From: Rhizobium sp. ARZ01
Lineage (GTDB): Bacteria; Pseudomonadota; Alphaproteobacteria; Rhizobiales; Rhizobiaceae
Assembly: GCF_014851675.1 (NCBI RefSeq)
Contig: NZ_JACVAE010000003.1
Span: forward strand, 248,001-312,000
Length of the DNA: 64,000 nt
Direction: 5' to 3'
In this document: piece by piece, positions 9,414-20,791 of the stretch
Numbering within the stretch: the first letter of the stretch is position 1
How the letters are laid out: each line of letters begins with the position of its first letter
Notes under the pieces: model-generated
Database searches by the model: none
Told to the model about the DNA's origin: nothing
The model's input: only the letters and a program-made list of their open reading frames with translations
Program-made: the position numbers and the translations under genes

Positions 9414-10427
9414 TCAGGCCTCCATCACTTCTTGCAGGGCCCGGCCGACGCGTGCAGGCCCGGGGAAATAGTCCCATTCCTGCGCGTGCGGATAGGGCGT
9501 GTCCCAACCGGTGACGCGCACCACCGGCGCTTCGAGATTGTAGAAGCAATGCTCCTGCACGAGCGACACTATTTCGCCGCCGAAACCGGAGGTGAGCGTC
9601 GCCTCATGGACGACGACACAGCGGCCGGTCTTCTTCACCGACTGGACGATGGTGTCGAGGTCGAGCGGCAGGAGGCTGCGCAGGTCGATCACCTCGGCGT
9701 CGATCTCGGTCTCCTCGGCGGCGGCGAGCGCCACATGCACCATGGTGCCGTAGGCGACCACGGTGACGGCGTTGCCGGGCCGGCGGATCTCCGCCTTGCC
9801 GATCGGGATCGTGTAGTGGCCTTCCGGCACCTCGCCGAGATCGTGCTTCGACCAGGGCGTCACCGGCTTTTCGTGGTGACCGTCGAAGGGGCCGTTGTAG
9901 AGCCGCTTCGGCTCCAGGAACATCACCGGGTCCGGATCCTCGATCGCGGCGATCAGCAGGCCCTTGGCGTCGTAGGGGTTGGAGGGGACGACCACCTTCA
10001 GGCCGCAGACATGGGTGAACAGCGCCTCCGGGCTCTGGCTGTGCGTCTGGCCGCCGAAGATGCCGCCGCCGGTCGGCATGCGCACCACGATCGGGCAGGT
10101 GAAGTCGCCGTTCGAGCGGTAGCGGATGCGCGCGGCCTCCTGCGTGATCTGGTCATAGGCCGGATACATGTAGTCGGCGAACTGGATCTCGACGCAAGGT
10201 TTCAGGCCATAGGCCGCCATGCCGATCGCGGTGCCGAGAATGCCCGACTCGTTGATCGGTGCGTCGAAGCAGCGGGTCTTGCCGTACTTCGCCTGCAGCC
10301 CCTGCGTGGCGCGAAAGACGCCGCCGAAGTAGCCGACATCCTCGCCGAACACGACGACGTCGTCATCGCGCCCCATCGAGACATCCATGGCGCTGCGCAC
10401 GGCCTCGATCATTGTCATTCTTGCCAT
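9414..10427 (-). CDS. bkdA2: Branched-chain 2-oxoacid dehydrogenase E1 beta subunit
   Basis: A 337-residue transketolase-like subunit that with E1 alpha decarboxylates the 2-oxoacids of valine, isoleucine and leucine. The conserved GEDVGYFGGVFRAT (28-41) and FDAPINESGILGTAIG segments match 2-oxoisovalerate dehydrogenase beta chains. The ATG at 10427 is chosen because the protein then begins MARMTMIEAVRSAMD as in the family. It lies one base after the E1 alpha stop and has GGCAGGG upstream. The longer upstream frame is overlap with E1 alpha. Confidence 0.95.
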   Translation of the reverse strand: MARMTMIEAVRSAMDVSMGRDDDVVVFGEDVGYFGGVFRATQGLQAKYGKTRCFDAPINESGILGTAIGMAAYGLKPCVEIQFADYMYPAYDQITQEAARIRYRSNGDFTCPIVVRMPTGGGIFGGQTHSQSPEALFTHVCGLKVVVPSNPYDAKGLLIAAIEDPDPVMFLEPKRLYNGPFDGHHEKPVTPWSKHDLGEVPEGHYTIPIGKAEIRRPGNAVTVVAYGTMVHVALAAAEETEIDAEVIDLRSLLPLDLDTIVQSVKKTGRCVVVHEATLTSGFGGEIVSLVQEHCFYNLEAPVVRVTGWDTPYPHAQEWDYFPGPARVGRALQEVMEA

Positions 10428-10428
10428 A

Positions 10429-11667
<1,239 letters not shown>

Positions 11668-11730
11668 TCATACCTCCCATGTCGGCGACCGCGTCCGTTG
11701 CTCCTCACGAACGGTGCGGTCACCACTATC

Positions 11731-12858
11731 CTACAAATTGCGTGCGATGACGATGCGCTGGACGTCGCTCGTTCCCTCGTAGATCTGGCAGATGCGGACG
11801 TCGCGGTAGATGCGTTCGACCGGATAGTCCGCCATGTAGCCATAGCCGCCGTGAATCTGGATCGCATCCGAGCAGACCTTCTCGGCCATCTCGGAGGCAA
11901 ACAGCTTCGCCATCGAGGCCTCCGTCAGGCAGGGTTGCCCCTCCTCCTTCAACTGAGCCGCATGCAGCACCATCTGGCGCGCGACCTCGATCTGCGTCGC
12001 CATGTCGGCGAGCCGGAAGGCGACGGCCTGATGATCGATGATCGGCGTGCCGAAGGCCGAGCGTTCCCGGGCGTAGTCGCGCGCCGCCTCGAAGGCCGCG
12101 CGGGCCATGCCGACGGATTGTGCGGCAATGCCGATGCGCCCGCCCTCCAGGTTCGACAGCGCGATCCGGTAACCCTCGCCCTCCGCCCCGAGCCGGAGGT
12201 CGGCAGGGATGCGCATCTCGTTGAAGGCGATCTGGCAGGTGTCGGAGGAGTGAAGCCCCAGCTTATGCTCGACCCGCACGACCTCGTAGCCTTGCGTGTC
12301 GGTCGGCACGATGAAGGCGGAAATGCCCTTCTTGCCGGCGTCGGGATCGGTCACGGCAAAGACGATGATGACGTTGCCGTTCTTGCCCGAGGTGATGAAC
12401 TGCTTGGCGCCGTCGATGACGTAATGATCGCCGTCGCGCCGGGCGCGGGTCTTCAGGTTCGAGGCGTCGGAGCCGGCCTGCGGTTCGGTCAGCGCAAAGC
12501 CGCCGATCCATTCGCCGGATGCCAACTTCGGCAGGAAACGCTGCTTCTGCTCCTCGGTGCCGTATTTCAGGATCGGCACGCAGCCGACCGAACTGTGCAC
12601 GCTCATGATGGTGGAGCAGGGACCGTCGCCGGCGGCGATCTCCTCCAATGCAACGGCATAGGCAATCGTGCCCGTTTCCGAGCCACCATAGGCTTCCGGC
12701 ACCAGCATGCCGAGAAAGCCGAGTTCGCCCATTTCCTTCAGTTCCTCGCGGGGGAAACGGCTCTTCTCGTCGCGTTCCGCTGCATCCGGCGCCAGTCGCT
12801 CGCGGGCAAAGTCGCGCGCCATGTCGCGGATCTGGATCTGCTGTTCGTTCAGGATCAT
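11731..12858 (-). CDS. Short/branched-chain acyl-CoA dehydrogenase
   Basis: A 375-residue FAD acyl-CoA dehydrogenase. Features are the [19 protein letters not shown] flavin segment, the [16 protein letters not shown] signature, and catalytic Glu361 in [13 protein letters not shown] at the canonical C-terminal position. Placed between the bkd complex and thiolase/SDR genes, it should oxidise isobutyryl-CoA and 2-methylbutyryl-CoA. Whether it also takes isovaleryl-CoA is unclear, since no leucine-specific carboxylase genes are nearby. Electrons would leave via ETF, encoded elsewhere. Confidence 0.93.
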   Translation of the reverse strand: MILNEQQIQIRDMARDFARERLAPDAAERDEKSRFPREELKEMGELGFLGMLVPEAYGGSETGTIAYAVALEEIAAGDGPCSTIMSVHSSVGCVPILKYGTEEQKQRFLPKLASGEWIGGFALTEPQAGSDASNLKTRARRDGDHYVIDGAKQFITSGKNGNVIIVFAVTDPDAGKKGISAFIVPTDTQGYEVVRVEHKLGLHSSDTCQIAFNEMRIPADLRLGAEGEGYRIALSNLEGGRIGIAAQSVGMARAAFEAARDYARERSAFGTPIIDHQAVAFRLADMATQIEVARQMVLHAAQLKEEGQPCLTEASMAKLFASEMAEKVCSDAIQIHGGYGYMADYPVERIYRDVRICQIYEGTSDVQRIVIARNL

Positions 12859-12883
12859 GCGTCGGTCTCCTCTGGAAAACCGT

Positions 12884-14071
12884 TCAGTGCAGTTCGACGG
12901 CGAGCGCCGTTGCCTCGCCGCCGCCGATGCAGAGCGTCGCCATGCCGCGCTTCATTCCATACCGCTCCAAGGCCGACAGCAGTGTGACGAGCACGCGCGC
13001 CCCGGAGGCGCCGATCGGGTGGCCGAGCGCGCAGGCGCCGCCATGGACGTTCACCTTGTCGTGCGGCAGGTCGAGGTCGCGCATGGCGGCCATGGCGACG
13101 ACGGCGAAGGCCTCGTTGATCTCGAACAGGTCGACGTCCTTGAGATTCCAGCCGGTACGTTCGCTGAGCTTGCTCAAGGCGCCGATCGGGGCGGTGGCAA
13201 AGAGGTTGGGCGCCTGGGAATGGGTGGCATGGCCGACGATGGTGGCCAGCGGATCGATACCCTCGCGTTCGGCCTGCGAGCGCCGCATCAGTACCAGCGC
13301 TGCTGCGCCGTCCGAAATCGACGACGAGTTCGCAGCGGTCACCGTTCCGTTCTCGCGGAAGGCCGGTTTCAGCGTCGGGATTTTTTCCAGCTTCGCCTTG
13401 CCCGGCTGTTCGTCACGGCTGACGACCATCTCGGAGCGTCCCATCTTCACGGTAACCGGCGTGATCTCGGCGTCGAATGCGCCAGTCTCGATTGCTCTCT
13501 GGGCGCGGGTCAACGACGTCACGGCGTAGTCGTCCTGCGCCGGACGGGTGAACTGGTAGGCCTCGGCGCAATCCTCGGCGAAGGTGCCCATTAGGCGCCC
13601 CCTGTCATAGGCGTCCTCCAGCCCGTCGAGGAACATGTGGTCGATGACGCGGCCATGACCGAGACGGTAGCCGCCGCGGGCGCGGTCGAGCAGGTAGGGT
13701 GCGTTCGTCATGCTTTCCATGCCGCCGGCGACGGCGATCGAAGCACTGCCGGCGGCGATGAGATCGTGGACCATCATTACCGCCTTCATGCCGGAGCCGC
13801 ACATCTTGTTGACGGTCGTCGCCCCGGTCGCAAACGGCAGGCCGGCGCCGATCGCGGCCTGGCGGGCCGGCGCCTGGCCTTGTCCGGCGGGCAGGACGCA
13901 GCCGAACACCACCTCTTCCACGGTCTCGAGGCTGACGCCGCTGCGATCCAGCGCCGCACGGATGGCGGCGGCGCCGAGTTCCGGTGCCGTGGCATCCTTC
14001 AGGTCGCCCTGGAACCCGCCCATGGCGGTACGGGCCGAGCCGACGATGACGATCGGATCCTGTTGCGTCAT
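12884..14071 (-). CDS. Acetyl-CoA C-acyltransferase (thiolase)
   Basis: A 395-residue thiolase. The acylated Cys91 lies in [13 protein letters not shown], His351 in [12 protein letters not shown], and the second catalytic Cys381 in [13 protein letters not shown]. Biosynthetic and degradative thiolases share these residues. The location between the SDR dehydrogenase and acyl-CoA dehydrogenase points to cleavage of 2-methylacetoacetyl-CoA into acetyl-CoA and propionyl-CoA, the last isoleucine step. Its ATG lies 28 bases after the SDR gene. Confidence 0.92.
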   Translation of the reverse strand: MTQQDPIVIVGSARTAMGGFQGDLKDATAPELGAAAIRAALDRSGVSLETVEEVVFGCVLPAGQGQAPARQAAIGAGLPFATGATTVNKMCGSGMKAVMMVHDLIAAGSASIAVAGGMESMTNAPYLLDRARGGYRLGHGRVIDHMFLDGLEDAYDRGRLMGTFAEDCAEAYQFTRPAQDDYAVTSLTRAQRAIETGAFDAEITPVTVKMGRSEMVVSRDEQPGKAKLEKIPTLKPAFRENGTVTAANSSSISDGAAALVLMRRSQAEREGIDPLATIVGHATHSQAPNLFATAPIGALSKLSERTGWNLKDVDLFEINEAFAVVAMAAMRDLDLPHDKVNVHGGACALGHPIGASGARVLVTLLSALERYGMKRGMATLCIGGGEATALAVELH

Positions 14072-14098
14072 ATGAAATCTCCCGAAACGATGTCTGGC

Positions 14099-14872
14099 TT
14101 AGCGTGGCGCCATGCGCAGTGCGCCGTCGAGGCGGATGACTTCGCCATTCAGCATGATGTTTTCGCAGATGTGGCGGACCAGTGCGGCGAACTCCGCCGG
14201 CTTGCCGAGGCGTGGCGGGAAGGGCACGCTCTTGCCGAGCGAATCCTGCACTTCCTGCGGCATGCCAGCCATCATCGGCGTCTCGAAGATGCCGGGTGCG
14301 ATGGTGACGACACGGATGCCGGAGCGCGCCAGTTCACGGGCGATCGGCAGCGTCATGGCCGCGACCCCGCCCTTCGACGCCGCATAGGCGGCCTGGCCGA
14401 TCTGGCCGTCGAACGCTGCCACCGAAGCCGTGTTGACGATCACGCCGCGCTCACCTTCCGCGCCCGGCTCTTCCCTGGCGATTGCCGCGGCGGCAAGCCG
14501 GGTCATGTTGAAGGTGCCGATCAGGTTAATCCCGATCGTGCGGGCAAAGCTCTCCAGTTTGTGGGGACCATCGCGGCCGATCACCTTTTCGCCAGGCGCC
14601 ACGCCCGCGCAATTCACCAGCCCGTGCAAATGGCCGAAACGCTCCAGCGCCATGTCGACGGCAGCCTGGCCGTCCTTCTCCTGCGTCACGTCGGTGCGCA
14701 TGAAGGCGGCGTTGCTTCCGAGGTCGCCGACGATCTTCGCACCCGCTTCCGCGTTGACGTCGGCGATCACGACGTTTGCACCCTCGCCAGCCAGCATGCG
14801 CGCGACGGCGGCGCCGAGGCCCGAGCCGCCACCGGTGACGAGAAAGGTCTTTCCACGGATCAGCATGCCCAA
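14099..14872 (-). CDS. SDR 3-hydroxyacyl-CoA dehydrogenase (HSD17B10-like)
   Basis: A 257-residue short-chain dehydrogenase close to type-2 3-hydroxyacyl-CoA / 2-methyl-3-hydroxybutyryl-CoA dehydrogenases. The NAD motif TGGGSGLG is at 13-20, NCAG at 87-90, and the triad Ser150-Tyr163-Lys167 is in [20 protein letters not shown] and following. The insert with [17 protein letters not shown] is characteristic of the HSD17B10 group. It is the first gene of the minus-strand valine/isoleucine cluster and faces the AraC regulator. It supplies the NAD-dependent step before the thiolase. Confidence 0.93.
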   Translation of the reverse strand: MGMLIRGKTFLVTGGGSGLGAAVARMLAGEGANVVIADVNAEAGAKIVGDLGSNAAFMRTDVTQEKDGQAAVDMALERFGHLHGLVNCAGVAPGEKVIGRDGPHKLESFARTIGINLIGTFNMTRLAAAAIAREEPGAEGERGVIVNTASVAAFDGQIGQAAYAASKGGVAAMTLPIARELARSGIRVVTIAPGIFETPMMAGMPQEVQDSLGKSVPFPPRLGKPAEFAALVRHICENIMLNGEVIRLDGALRMAPR

Positions 14873-15059
14873 CCTCCCCAGGCGCGCTCGCGATCTGCAT
14901 GGTAGCGTCGATGCGTCATGCAGTCCTCCCAGCGCCGCATTCCACCGACAGGAGCGACTTGCCCCTGTCCATCTTGCCCGACTGTATGTCGGTGCGGTAT
15001 TGCAAGCGATGACCGAAGTGTCTCGAACTATCGGCCACTTTTACCATAATCTGCGGGGC

Positions 15060-16094
15060 ATGACGATGACGGAAACCGGGCGGCGGATGATCTCGCCCTC
15101 CTTCGTGGAAGAGGCGCTTGATTGCCTGAGGCGGCACGGCAAGGCGCCCGAGAAGGTGCTGGCAGCCATCGGGCTGCCGCCGGTGATTGCGGCGCCGATT
15201 TCCGCCGAAAGCTACGGTGCGCTCTGGCTTGCGATCGCAGCCGAAATCGATGACGAGTTCTTCGGCATGGGTGGCCGGCCGATGCGGCGCGGCAGCTTCA
15301 CGCTGCTCTGCCACTGCATCCTGCACGCAAAGACACTGGAACAGGCTCTGCGCCGGGCCCTGCGGTTTCTCGATGTCGTGCTGGAAGATCCCAGCGGTCA
15401 ACTCGAGGTGTCCGACGGGCTGGCGCAGATCGTGCTTTCGGATCGGGCCGAGGTGCGCTCGGCCTTCGCCTACCGCATGTACTGGATCCTGTTGCATGGA
15501 ATCACCTGCTGGCTTGTCGGCCGGCGCATTCCGATCCGCATGGTCGATTTCCGCTGCGCCGAGCCGCGGCAGGGCGCCGACTACCGCTTGTTCTTCGGCG
15601 CGCCGGTCCGCTTTTCCCAGCCGGTGAGCCGGCTGGCCTTCGATGCGGCGGTGCTGAAGCTACCTGTTGCCCGCAATGAGCAGGCGTTGAAGCAGTTTCT
15701 GCGCGGTGCCCCGGCCAATATCCTCGTGCGCTACCGCTATGACGCGGGTCTGGCGGCCAGTGTGCGCAAGAGGCTCCGGCAAGTGCCGCCGGCGTCATGG
15801 GCTGGTTTCGAGGACTTGGCTGCGCAATTGCGGATGTCGCCTTCGACGCTGCGCCATCGCCTGCAGGCCGAGGGCCAGAGCTATGCGGACATCAAGGATG
15901 AGATCCGTCGCGACCTTGCGATCGAATTGCTGCAGACGAGTTCCCTCGGGGTCGGTGAAATCGCGGTTCGGCTCGGTTTCTCGGAGCCAAGCGCCTTTCA
16001 CCGCGCCTTTCGCAAGTGGACGGCCAAGAGTCCGGCCGTGTTTCGTCGCGAGACAATTGCGGTGGTGGACGGCCACCTGCCGCAGCAGCGGTAG
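15060..16094 (+). CDS. AraC-family regulator, probable regulator of the branched-chain acid cluster
   Basis: About 344 residues. The N-terminal part (residues 10-200) matches the arabinose-binding-like sensor domain found in OruR/ArgR-type AraC proteins (SPSFVEEALDCLRRHGK, then YRMYWILLHGITCWL). The C-terminal part carries two helix-turn-helices (LAAQLRMSPSTLRHRLQAEG, then VGEIAVRLGFSEPSAFHRAF). I chose ATG 15060 because MTMTETGRRMISPSF then leads directly into the sensor domain; ATG 15009 in the same frame would add 17 residues. It is divergent from the SDR gene, so it probably senses a branched-chain acid intermediate and activates that operon. This is inferred from position only. Confidence 0.85.
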   Translation: MTMTETGRRMISPSFVEEALDCLRRHGKAPEKVLAAIGLPPVIAAPISAESYGALWLAIAAEIDDEFFGMGGRPMRRGSFTLLCHCILHAKTLEQALRRALRFLDVVLEDPSGQLEVSDGLAQIVLSDRAEVRSAFAYRMYWILLHGITCWLVGRRIPIRMVDFRCAEPRQGADYRLFFGAPVRFSQPVSRLAFDAAVLKLPVARNEQALKQFLRGAPANILVRYRYDAGLAASVRKRLRQVPPASWAGFEDLAAQLRMSPSTLRHRLQAEGQSYADIKDEIRRDLAIELLQTSSLGVGEIAVRLGFSEPSAFHRAFRKWTAKSPAVFRRETIAVVDGHLPQQR

Positions 16095-16120
16095 ACGATC
16101 GGCAACGCGGCGCTGGCGAA

Positions 16121-18817
16121 CTACTCCCGGGCCGCGCCGGCTGCCTCGCCGGCGACAGGGAAGCGCATCGTGATCCGAGTGCCCTTGCGTTTCACCGCCG
16201 GGCTTTCGGCCGTGATCCGGCCGCCCATCGCCTCCACGAAGCCCTTGGAGATCGGTAGCCCGAGGCCGGCACCGGACGGTCGGCCATCCACGTGGCCGCG
16301 GCGATAGAATTTCTCGAAAACGAGATCGAGATCGGCCGGCTTTATGCCCTTTCCGAGGTCGGTGACTGAGATGACGATCTCGTCTCCCTCCTTGCGGGCA
16401 TAGAGGCTGATCGGCTCGTCGCCGCCGTAGCGGCTGGCGTTGTCAAGCAGGTTGAAGAGCACCTGGCCGAACAAAGCGGCATCGCCGATCATCGTCGGCA
16501 TATGCGGAGCGATGCTTGTTTCGAAGATATGACCGGGAAATTGCTTTCTGGCCCGCTCGATGGCGGTGCGCGAAATGTCGCCGACATCAATCCGGTCGCG
16601 CCTTGCATTGAGGGTCCCAGTCTCGATTCGGGTCATATCGGCCAGATTGGTGGCGAAGCGACTGAGCCGACCGCTTTCCGTTTCGATCGACTGCAGAAGA
16701 CCCTCGCGCCCTTCCGCCGTCATGCCGTCTCCCGGATCCCTCAAGCCCTTGATGGCGCTCGCGATCGTGGCAACCGGTGCTTTCAGGTCGTGCGTGATCG
16801 ACGACAGAAGGGTCGTGCGCAGACGCTCGCCCTCAAGCCTGGCCGCTTGAAGGAGGCTCTCGCGGGAGAGCCTGGCCCGGTCGATTGCGATTGCGGTCTG
16901 GTCGAGGATGGCCGAAAGGGCCCGCTCGCCATTGGGATCGAGATCCCCTGCGGCCATCCCGATCCCGCAGACACCGACGACGCCGTGCGGGCTGGTCAGC
17001 GGCCGAAACTGGAACGTGCTGCTCGGCAGGGTGGTGGTTCCGTGACCGGCCATTTCCTGCTTGTCCAGCGCCCATCGGGCGGCCGCCATGTCGGTGACAT
17101 CGAGTTCGGTATCGGGCGGCCAGGCGGCGGAGAGCCTAAGCTCGCCCTTTTCCGGCAAGAGCAGCGTCGCATTGCGCTTCAGGCTGGCCTGCAGTTGGGA
17201 CACCGATGCCCATAGGACATCGTCAACCTTTGCGGTGCCGGACAGCTTCCGGGAGAAATCGTAGAGCGCTTGCAGGGTGCCGGCCCGGCCATAGGCTGCT
17301 TTCGCCTGTTCACGAATGCGCGACGCCAGGCTGCCGGCCACAAGGGCCGCGGCAAGGAAGACGACGAGGGCGAAGATCGCATGCGGCTTTGCGATCGAAA
17401 GCGTGTGCAGCGGATCGATGAAGAAGTAGTTGTAGGCGAACAGCGAGAGGAATGCGGCGGCGAATGCCGAAAGATATCCCTCAAGCGCTGCAGCGACCAG
17501 CACAGCCATCAGGAACAGCAGGCCGAGGTTCGGCAGTTCGACGAGGGCCGTGATCCCCCTGCCGATCAGGGTTGCGGTGACAACCGCCGCGCAGGCAATG
17601 CCAAGCGGCTGCAACGTCGCGCGCACCGACAGAGGTCTGATCACACGCCTGTCGGTGCGCGTTTCCTCCGCGGTATCGGCCGTTATGAGGTGCACGGCGA
17701 TACCGGCAGCCTCTTCCGTCAGCGCATCCGCCAGTGACCGGCGGAAAAGCCGTTTCCACGCCGGTTGGTGGTGGGCGCCGATGACGATCTGGGTCGCGTG
17801 CTCGCGCCGGGCCAGTTTGAGGATTTCAGCAACGAAGTCCGTTCCAATCACCCGACGCGTCTCCGCCCCAAGCTGTTCGGCAAGCCGGAAGGTCGTGTCG
17901 ATCTGGCGAACGGCGGCGCTATCCCCGGTCTCCCGGTCGGCGCGCTCGATGCAGATCACGGTCCAGGGCGCGTTGAGGCTCGAAGCCAGCCGGCTTGCCG
18001 TGCGCACCACCTTTTCCGATAGCTTGTCCGGACCGACGCAGACGAGCAGGCGCTCTGACGCCGCCCAGGATCCTTCGATGGCGTTCTGCTTCAGATAGTC
18101 GACCATCTGATCGTCGACGCGCTCGGCGGTGCGGCGCAGCGCCAGCTCGCGCAGGGCGGTCAGATTGCCGAGCCGGAAGAAGCTGTCGACCGCTCGCTTG
18201 GCGTTGTCGGGGAGATAGACCTTGCCCTCGTGCAGCCGTTTGATGAGATCGGCGGGCGGCAGATCGACGAGGATCACCTCGTCTGCCTTGTAGAACAGGC
18301 CGTCGGGCACGCGTTCGCGCACGGTTACACCGGTGATCTGGGCAATGACATCAGACAGGCTCTCGAGGTGCTGGATGTTCATTGCCGTCCAGACGTCGAT
18401 GCCGGCAGCAATCAGTTCCTCGATATCCTGGTAGCGCTTGGGGTGGCGGCAGGCGTCCGGATTGCTGTGGGCCAGTTCGTCGACAATGATCGTCTTCGGA
18501 CGGCGTGCCAGGGCGGCATCGAGGTCGAATTCGGATAGGATGTAGCCCTTGTAGTCCACCTTCCGACGCGGCAGTACCTCCAGCCCGTCCAGCAGCGCTT
18601 CCGTCTCCTTTCGGCCGTGTGTCTCGACCAGTCCGACGATAACTTCCGCGCCCTCGGCCCGCATCTGCTGAGCGCGTGCCAGCATGGCATAGGTCTTGCC
18701 GACACCGGGGGCGGCACCCAGAAAGATGGTGAGCTTTCCGCGGCCGTCTTCGCCGGCAAGGGCCAGGAGCGCATCCGGATCAGGGCGCCGTTTCATCTCT
18801 CGATCGGTATCCGCCAT
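16121..18817 (-). CDS. kdpD: KdpD-type osmosensitive K+ sensor histidine kinase, orphan
   Basis: A complete 898-residue KdpD. In order: an N-terminal KdpD domain with Walker A GAAPGVGKT (34-42) and VDELAHSNPD; a universal-stress-protein domain (about 253-370); four membrane segments (about 402-500); a GAF-like region (520-650); a dimerisation helix with phospho-acceptor His676 in SSITHDLKAPVAT; and an ATPase domain with Asn793, the DLGKGIKP box and GAGLGLPIS. KdpD normally phosphorylates KdpE to induce the KdpFABC potassium pump. Neither kdpE nor kdpFABC is adjacent: the neighbours are a convergent AraC gene 26 bases away and an IMPACT-family gene. It is intact, so it must partner with a regulator encoded elsewhere. 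Confidence 0.93.
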   Translation of the reverse strand: MADTDREMKRRPDPDALLALAGEDGRGKLTIFLGAAPGVGKTYAMLARAQQMRAEGAEVIVGLVETHGRKETEALLDGLEVLPRRKVDYKGYILSEFDLDAALARRPKTIIVDELAHSNPDACRHPKRYQDIEELIAAGIDVWTAMNIQHLESLSDVIAQITGVTVRERVPDGLFYKADEVILVDLPPADLIKRLHEGKVYLPDNAKRAVDSFFRLGNLTALRELALRRTAERVDDQMVDYLKQNAIEGSWAASERLLVCVGPDKLSEKVVRTASRLASSLNAPWTVICIERADRETGDSAAVRQIDTTFRLAEQLGAETRRVIGTDFVAEILKLARREHATQIVIGAHHQPAWKRLFRRSLADALTEEAAGIAVHLITADTAEETRTDRRVIRPLSVRATLQPLGIACAAVVTATLIGRGITALVELPNLGLLFLMAVLVAAALEGYLSAFAAAFLSLFAYNYFFIDPLHTLSIAKPHAIFALVVFLAAALVAGSLASRIREQAKAAYGRAGTLQALYDFSRKLSGTAKVDDVLWASVSQLQASLKRNATLLLPEKGELRLSAAWPPDTELDVTDMAAARWALDKQEMAGHGTTTLPSSTFQFRPLTSPHGVVGVCGIGMAAGDLDPNGERALSAILDQTAIAIDRARLSRESLLQAARLEGERLRTTLLSSITHDLKAPVATIASAIKGLRDPGDGMTAEGREGLLQSIETESGRLSRFATNLADMTRIETGTLNARRDRIDVGDISRTAIERARKQFPGHIFETSIAPHMPTMIGDAALFGQVLFNLLDNASRYGGDEPISLYARKEGDEIVISVTDLGKGIKPADLDLVFEKFYRRGHVDGRPSGAGLGLPISKGFVEAMGGRITAESPAVKRKGTRITMRFPVAGEAAGAARE

Positions 18818-18975
18818 GGCTGGCCTCGGGTTTCTTCGTTTCCACGCCGGCTAGCATTTTGCCGGGCACGGTCTGCGTTCCCATGGGGCGGCTCAGCGAA
18901 CCATTGGAATGCAGGCCGCGCTCTTTCGCAAGCCGCTGTTTGGGCGGGGCTTCATATTTATTCACGGGCTCCCGA

Positions 18976-19563
18976 TCAAGCCTTCAAGGCGATGATTGCA
19001 CGCCCCGCCGTCATGTCGGTGATCATGCGTATGATCGCCGCAGCCTCCGCTTCCGGCAGAGCAACGACAAATTCGGCACCGGTCGCAAGGAAAGTCTCGG
19101 CCTCGATGCGGACGTCGCTCAACGCGGCGAGCCGTGACTTGACGAGGGCAAGATCGGAGAAGACGCAGGTCACGCGGGCTTCGACCCGTGCGACGAGTTC
19201 CGTTTTGGCCATCGCGCGAAGGCACGCCGCTGCGGCTCCGCCATAGGCCCGTATCAGGCCGCCGCTGCCAAGCAGGATGCCGCCGAACCAACGAGTGACG
19301 ACGACCGCGACGCCATCCAGAGCCTGCCCGTCGATCGCCTGCAGGATCGGCTTGCCGCCTGTTCCGCTCGGTTCGCCGTCGTCGCTGAAACGATAAACCT
19401 GGCCCAGGCGCCAGGCGAAGCAATTGTGGTTCGCGGCGGGATCGGAATGGTCGGCAATGAAGTCCTTCGCAGCCTGTTCGCTGACGATCGGGCCCGCAAA
19501 CGCGATGAAGCGGCTCTTCTTGATGTCCTGCTCGAAGGTGCCGGTTGTCTGCAATGTGAACAT
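18976..19563 (-). CDS. IMPACT/YigZ-family protein
   Basis: A 195-residue protein of the YigZ/IMPACT (UPF0029) family. It has the N-terminal KKSRFIAFAGPI segment, the signature RFSDDGEPSGTGGKPIL (58-74), and the following VVVTRWFGGILLGSGGL. A C-terminal ferredoxin-like domain (about 130-195, with LVKSRLAAL) is also typical. The family has been linked to translation or proline peptide metabolism, but the bacterial role is not established. The ATG is three bases downstream of a possible 59-codon frame. It reads in the same direction as kdpD, 158 bases upstream of it. Confidence 0.9.
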   Translation of the reverse strand: MFTLQTTGTFEQDIKKSRFIAFAGPIVSEQAAKDFIADHSDPAANHNCFAWRLGQVYRFSDDGEPSGTGGKPILQAIDGQALDGVAVVVTRWFGGILLGSGGLIRAYGGAAAACLRAMAKTELVARVEARVTCVFSDLALVKSRLAALSDVRIEAETFLATGAEFVVALPEAEAAAIIRMITDMTAGRAIIALKA

Positions 19564-19566
19564 GGC

Positions 19567-19746
19567 TCAACCTGCGATGGTCGATTGACTTGAGAGTGCG
19601 AAAACTGTGGGACGCGGTGCGCGAGCGGTCGACATGCGGCCTTGTCGCAGAAGATCGTCCATCTCGCCAGCCCTTGCCTCTTTCCTGTCATTGGATGTCG
19701 CGAACCGATGCGACACCTTTTGCAGCGCGGCATAGCTTTCGCTCAT
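19567..19746 (-). CDS. Possible 59-residue protein upstream of the IMPACT gene
   Basis: An ATG at 19744-19746 opens 59 codons (MSESYAALQKVSHRF at the start) ending TGA three bases before the IMPACT start codon. The tight spacing is the main support. The upstream sequence is not a clear Shine-Dalgarno match, and codons downstream of residue 38 look ordinary for non-coding high-GC DNA. I do not recognise the product. It could be a leader peptide, or chance. Confidence 0.28.
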   Translation of the reverse strand: MSESYAALQKVSHRFATSNDRKEARAGEMDDLLRQGRMSTARAPRPTVFALSSQSTIAG

Positions 19747-19884
19747 ATACGGGCCCCGTAGAAGGCCCTTGCAAAATCGACGGGCGGTTGAGATATCAGC
19801 CCTCCGCCGAAACAGCCGGTACGCAGTGCCGGCCGGCCGCGCCAGGGCCGTTGCGGCGCAGCATCGATAGCGAGAGTGGAACCG

Positions 19885-20769
19885 ATGAAGAGCTATGTAC
19901 TGACAGTTTCGTGCCAATCGACCCGCGGCATCGTCGCCGCCATCACCACCTATCTCGCCGAGAAGGGCTGCTACATCACCGACAGCTCGCAGTTCGACGA
20001 TCTCGAGACCGGGCTGTTCTTCATGCGGCTGAGCTTCATCAGCCAGGAAGGCGCGTCCGAGGGCGAGATCAGGGAGGGCTTCCAGCCGGTCGCCAAGACG
20101 TTCGCCATGGACTGGCAGATCCACGATTCCGAGGAGCGCATGAAGGTGCTCTTGATGGTCTCGCGCTTCGGTCACTGCCTGAACGACCTGCTCTACCGCT
20201 GGAAGATCGGTGCGCTGCCGATCGACATCGTCGGCGTCGTTTCCAACCATTTCGACTACCAGAAGGTCGTCGTCAACCACGACATTCCCTTCCACCACAT
20301 CAAGGTGACGAAGGAAAACAAGCCGCAGGCCGAGGCGCGGCTGATGGAGATCGTCGAGCAGTCGGACGCCGACCTGATCGTGCTCGCCCGCTACATGCAG
20401 GTGCTGTCCGATGCGGTGTGCAAGAAGATGTCGGGCAAGATCATCAACATCCATCACTCCTTCCTGCCGTCGTTCAAGGGCGCCAATCCCTACAAGCAGG
20501 CCTATGAGCGCGGCGTGAAGCTGATCGGCGCCACCGCCCATTACGTCACCGAGGATCTCGACGAGGGTCCGATTATCGAGCAGGACATCGCCCGCATCAC
20601 CCATGCGCAGAGCGCCGACGATTACGTGTCGATCGGCCGCGACGTGGAGAGCCAGGTGCTGGCGCGCGCGGTGCACGCGCACATCCATCACCGCGTCTTC
20701 ATGAACGGTAACCGCACGATCGTCTTCCCGCCAAGCCCGGGCTCCTACAAGTCCGAGCGGATGGGCTGA
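19885..20769 (+). CDS. purU: Formyltetrahydrofolate deformylase
   Basis: A 294-residue enzyme that hydrolyses 10-formyl-THF to formate and THF, balancing one-carbon pools. An N-terminal ACT domain (about 3-85, SYVLTVSCQSTRGIVAAI) is followed by a formyltransferase-fold domain. Its active-site segment is Asn188 and His190 in KIINIHHSFLPSF, with Asp residues in HYVTEDLDEGP (219-229). The ATG at 19885 has AGTGGA upstream; a GTG three codons earlier is less likely. In rhizobia purU often accompanies serine, glycine or betaine demethylation, but none of those genes is adjacent here. A strong hairpin ends the transcript. Confidence 0.95.
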   Translation: MKSYVLTVSCQSTRGIVAAITTYLAEKGCYITDSSQFDDLETGLFFMRLSFISQEGASEGEIREGFQPVAKTFAMDWQIHDSEERMKVLLMVSRFGHCLNDLLYRWKIGALPIDIVGVVSNHFDYQKVVVNHDIPFHHIKVTKENKPQAEARLMEIVEQSDADLIVLARYMQVLSDAVCKKMSGKIINIHHSFLPSFKGANPYKQAYERGVKLIGATAHYVTEDLDEGPIIEQDIARITHAQSADDYVSIGRDVESQVLARAVHAHIHHRVFMNGNRTIVFPPSPGSYKSERMG

Positions 20770-20791
20770 GCGACGGAAGTATCTCTGAACG

